5,513 nt of DNA from JAVBSX01 sp964576215 (lineage in GTDB: Bacteria > Planctomycetota > Planctomycetia > Pirellulales > Thermoguttaceae): assembly GCA_964576215.1 (NCBI GenBank), contig CAZNVM010000029.1, positions 1 through 5,513 of the forward strand. The letters are read 5' to 3'. The notes beneath the pieces were generated by a model that saw nothing but the letters and a program-made list of their open reading frames with translations, searched no databases and was not told the origin of the DNA. Every line of letters begins with the position of its first letter. The first letter of the stretch is position 1. The position numbers were made by a program, and so were the translations under genes. This document shows, in pieces, positions 4,399 to 5,513 of this stretch.

Positions 4399-5313
4399 AT
4401 GAAAACCCCCGTTCTGTTTCTAACGGCGTTCATTTCCCTGGTTTTCGCAGTCGTTTGCGCGGCCGCCGAGAAAAAGCCGGTGCCCACTCCGCGAACTGTC
4501 GATTTTTTCGATGCCCAGAAGCAAGGCTTGATCGAAGTCAAATTGACGGCGAGAAATTCGCTTAATGCTCAAATGCAGGTCAAAAACCTGACCGACGAGC
4601 CGTTGACCGTAAGTAAACCATTCGCGTTCGGAGCGGTTCCGGTATTAGCCCAGGACTTTTTCGGCGATGGCGGCGGCGGTGGCGGCTTAGGAGGTGGGCG
4701 TAGCGGCGGCAGTAGTCGCGGAGGCCGCAGTTCCGGCGGTAGCGGTGGCTTCCAGTCTATGGGGGGCGGCATGGGCGGTATGGGCGGCATGGGCGGTATG
4801 GGCGGCATGGGCGGTATGGGCGGCATGATGGGCGGTATGGGCGGGGGGATGTATAACATCGCCCCGAAAAGAACCGTTCGCGAAGACGTGAGAACCGTTT
4901 GTCTCGAACACGGTAAAAGAGAGCCGAATGTTCGCGTCAAGTACAATGTCAAGCCGATTAGCGAAGTCGTTGAAAAGCCGGAAGTTGCGCTCCTTTGTGC
5001 CAACGTCGGTACAGGACACTTGGATCAGGATGCCGGACAAGCGGCCGTCTGGTACTTGAACGGCGATATTTCCTGGGAGCAACTTTCCACGAAGACAATA
5101 AAGCAACAGGGACAACCGCAAAGACCTTATTTTACGCCGCAACAGTTGTTGGTCGCCCAGAACGCCGCAGGGAACGTGGTCCAGTTCGTCAAGGAAAACA
5201 ATGTGGAATTCCAAAAGACGGAAAGCGTTGGAACGACTTCCGAAAGTGGTGAAGCCGGTGGATCAACCTTCGTCGACCCCGGATACGTTCCGCCGATTGC
5301 CAAAGAAGAGTAA
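4399..5313 (+). CDS. Secreted protein of unknown function with a Gly/Met-rich repeat insert
   Basis: The product is 304 residues from the ATG at 4399, chosen for its Shine-Dalgarno site and because a signal peptide follows at once: MK, a hydrophobic core (about 4-19) and an Ala-x-Ala site at AAA (21-23), giving export across the inner membrane. Cys20 is preceded by Val, so a lipobox is unlikely. Residues 24-88 contain an alternating hydrophobic, beta-rich segment (IEVKLTARNSLNAQMQVKNL). Residues 89-151 are a low-complexity Gly/Ser/Arg then Gly/Met stretch. Residues 152-235 form a distinct segment with 'TVCLEHGKREPN' (166-177) and 'DQDAGQAAVWYLNGDISWEQL' split around 209-229. The C-terminus is Gln/Ser/Gly-rich and polar. 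I have the impression that similar proteins are common and uncharacterised in planctomycetes. The function is unknown; a surface or periplasmic role is inferred from export. The gene has its own promoter and terminator. Confidence 0.85.
   Translation: MKTPVLFLTAFISLVFAVVCAAAEKKPVPTPRTVDFFDAQKQGLIEVKLTARNSLNAQMQVKNLTDEPLTVSKPFAFGAVPVLAQDFFGDGGGGGGLGGGRSGGSSRGGRSSGGSGGFQSMGGGMGGMGGMGGMGGMGGMGGMMGGMGGGMYNIAPKRTVREDVRTVCLEHGKREPNVRVKYNVKPISEVVEKPEVALLCANVGTGHLDQDAGQAAVWYLNGDISWEQLSTKTIKQQGQPQRPYFTPQQLLVAQNAAGNVVQFVKENNVEFQKTESVGTTSESGEAGGSTFVDPGYVPPIAKEE
4771..4845 (+). repeat. Tandem 9-bp coding repeat (Met-Gly-Gly) with an 18-bp higher-order period
   Basis: The unit ATGGGCGGY is repeated in tandem. 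From 4771 to 4824 the third glycine-codon base alternates strictly T, C, T, C, T, C, so the exact repeat is 18 bp in three copies. A single extra ATG (4825-4827) then interrupts before two more units. The strict alternation suggests expansion by slippage or unequal recombination of an 18-bp unit. Confidence 0.9.
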
Positions 5314-5339
5314 ACCGTTTTATTTGTAGCATTCTTTAG

Positions 5340-5365
5340 CCGCCGCACCCCGTGCGGCGGTTTTT
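5340..5365 (+). terminator. Strong intrinsic terminator after the secreted protein gene
   Basis: CCGCCGCAC (5340-5348) pairs perfectly with GTGCGGCGG (5352-5360) around a 3-base CCC loop, followed by TTTTT (5361-5365). It lies 26 bases after the stop codon. This is a textbook Rho-independent terminator. Confidence 0.93.
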
Positions 5366-5513
5366 CGATTTCCGTAACATTTCAGCCGAATATTTACTCG
5401 CATTTTTTACACTAATTTACACAAATTGTGCAATATAGGTAGCGAAAAATGGCGGTTGTGCGGCAATTGGGCACTTTGTAAAATTGCCCAATTTAAATTT
5501 AAAAATTCGGCTG
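5366..5513. other. AT-rich non-coding tail with inverted and direct repeats
   Basis: No gene is seen; the only ATG in reach (about 5449) meets a stop after ten codons. A 13-base inverted repeat with one mismatch brackets the tail: CAGCCGAATATTT (5383-5395) and AAAAATTCGGCTG (5501-5513). Inside are a direct repeat TTTACACTAA / TTTACACAAA (5406-5415, 5416-5425), a hairpin of AATTGGGC (5465-5472) with GCCCAATT (5486-5493), and a palindrome AATTTAAATT (5491-5500). It may be a small mobile or palindromic element, or the control region of a gene to the right. The right edge cuts it. Confidence 0.5.

Noticed and set aside
4569..5003. Minus-strand frame encoding a proline-rich protein
   Set aside because: The Pro/Met-rich product is simply the reverse reading of the Gly/Met codon repeat of the secreted protein gene.

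Overview
The window looks like chromosomal DNA of a planctomycete (Planctomycetota, possibly a Pirellulales-like lineage). This is an inference from three things: a homoserine acyltransferase fused to MetW, a secreted Gly/Met-rich protein of a type I associate with this phylum, and genes mostly lacking Shine-Dalgarno sequences, with several TACAAT-type -10 boxes. No rRNA or other definite taxonomic marker is present. Base composition is moderate (roughly half G+C) in genes and AT-rich in several spacers.

Layout, all genes on the + strand: (1) 2-175, the 3' end of a gene entering from the left, probably the C-terminus of a transposase; (2) 301-1308, a two-lobed GNAT-family acetyltransferase with a good promoter just upstream; (3) 1309-1675, a non-coding spacer with a row of small hairpins and an AT-rich promoter-like stretch; (4) 1676-3454, a 592-residue MetX-MetW fusion for methionine biosynthesis; (5) 3455-3789, a non-coding spacer rich in inverted repeats, including a three-helix nested structure at 3513-3579; (6) 3790-4200, a small DgkA-family membrane kinase whose terminator lies inside its last codons; (7) 4399-5313, a secreted protein of 304 residues with a Gly/Met-repeat insert, its own promoter and a strong intrinsic terminator; (8) 5366-5513, an AT-rich tail with inverted repeats and no gene.

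The genes do not form an obvious operon: every spacer is about 120-370 bases and several carry their own promoter- or terminator-like signals. They look like independent units: housekeeping metabolism (methionine), lipid phosphorylation or recycling, a cell-surface or periplasmic protein of unknown role, and an acetyltransferase of unknown substrate. I see no convincing new multi-gene system. The items most worth following are the MetX-MetW fusion, the substituted active site of the DgkA homologue, the nested RNA-like structure at 3513-3579, the Gly/Met repeat in the secreted protein, and the inverted repeat bounding the right-hand tail.
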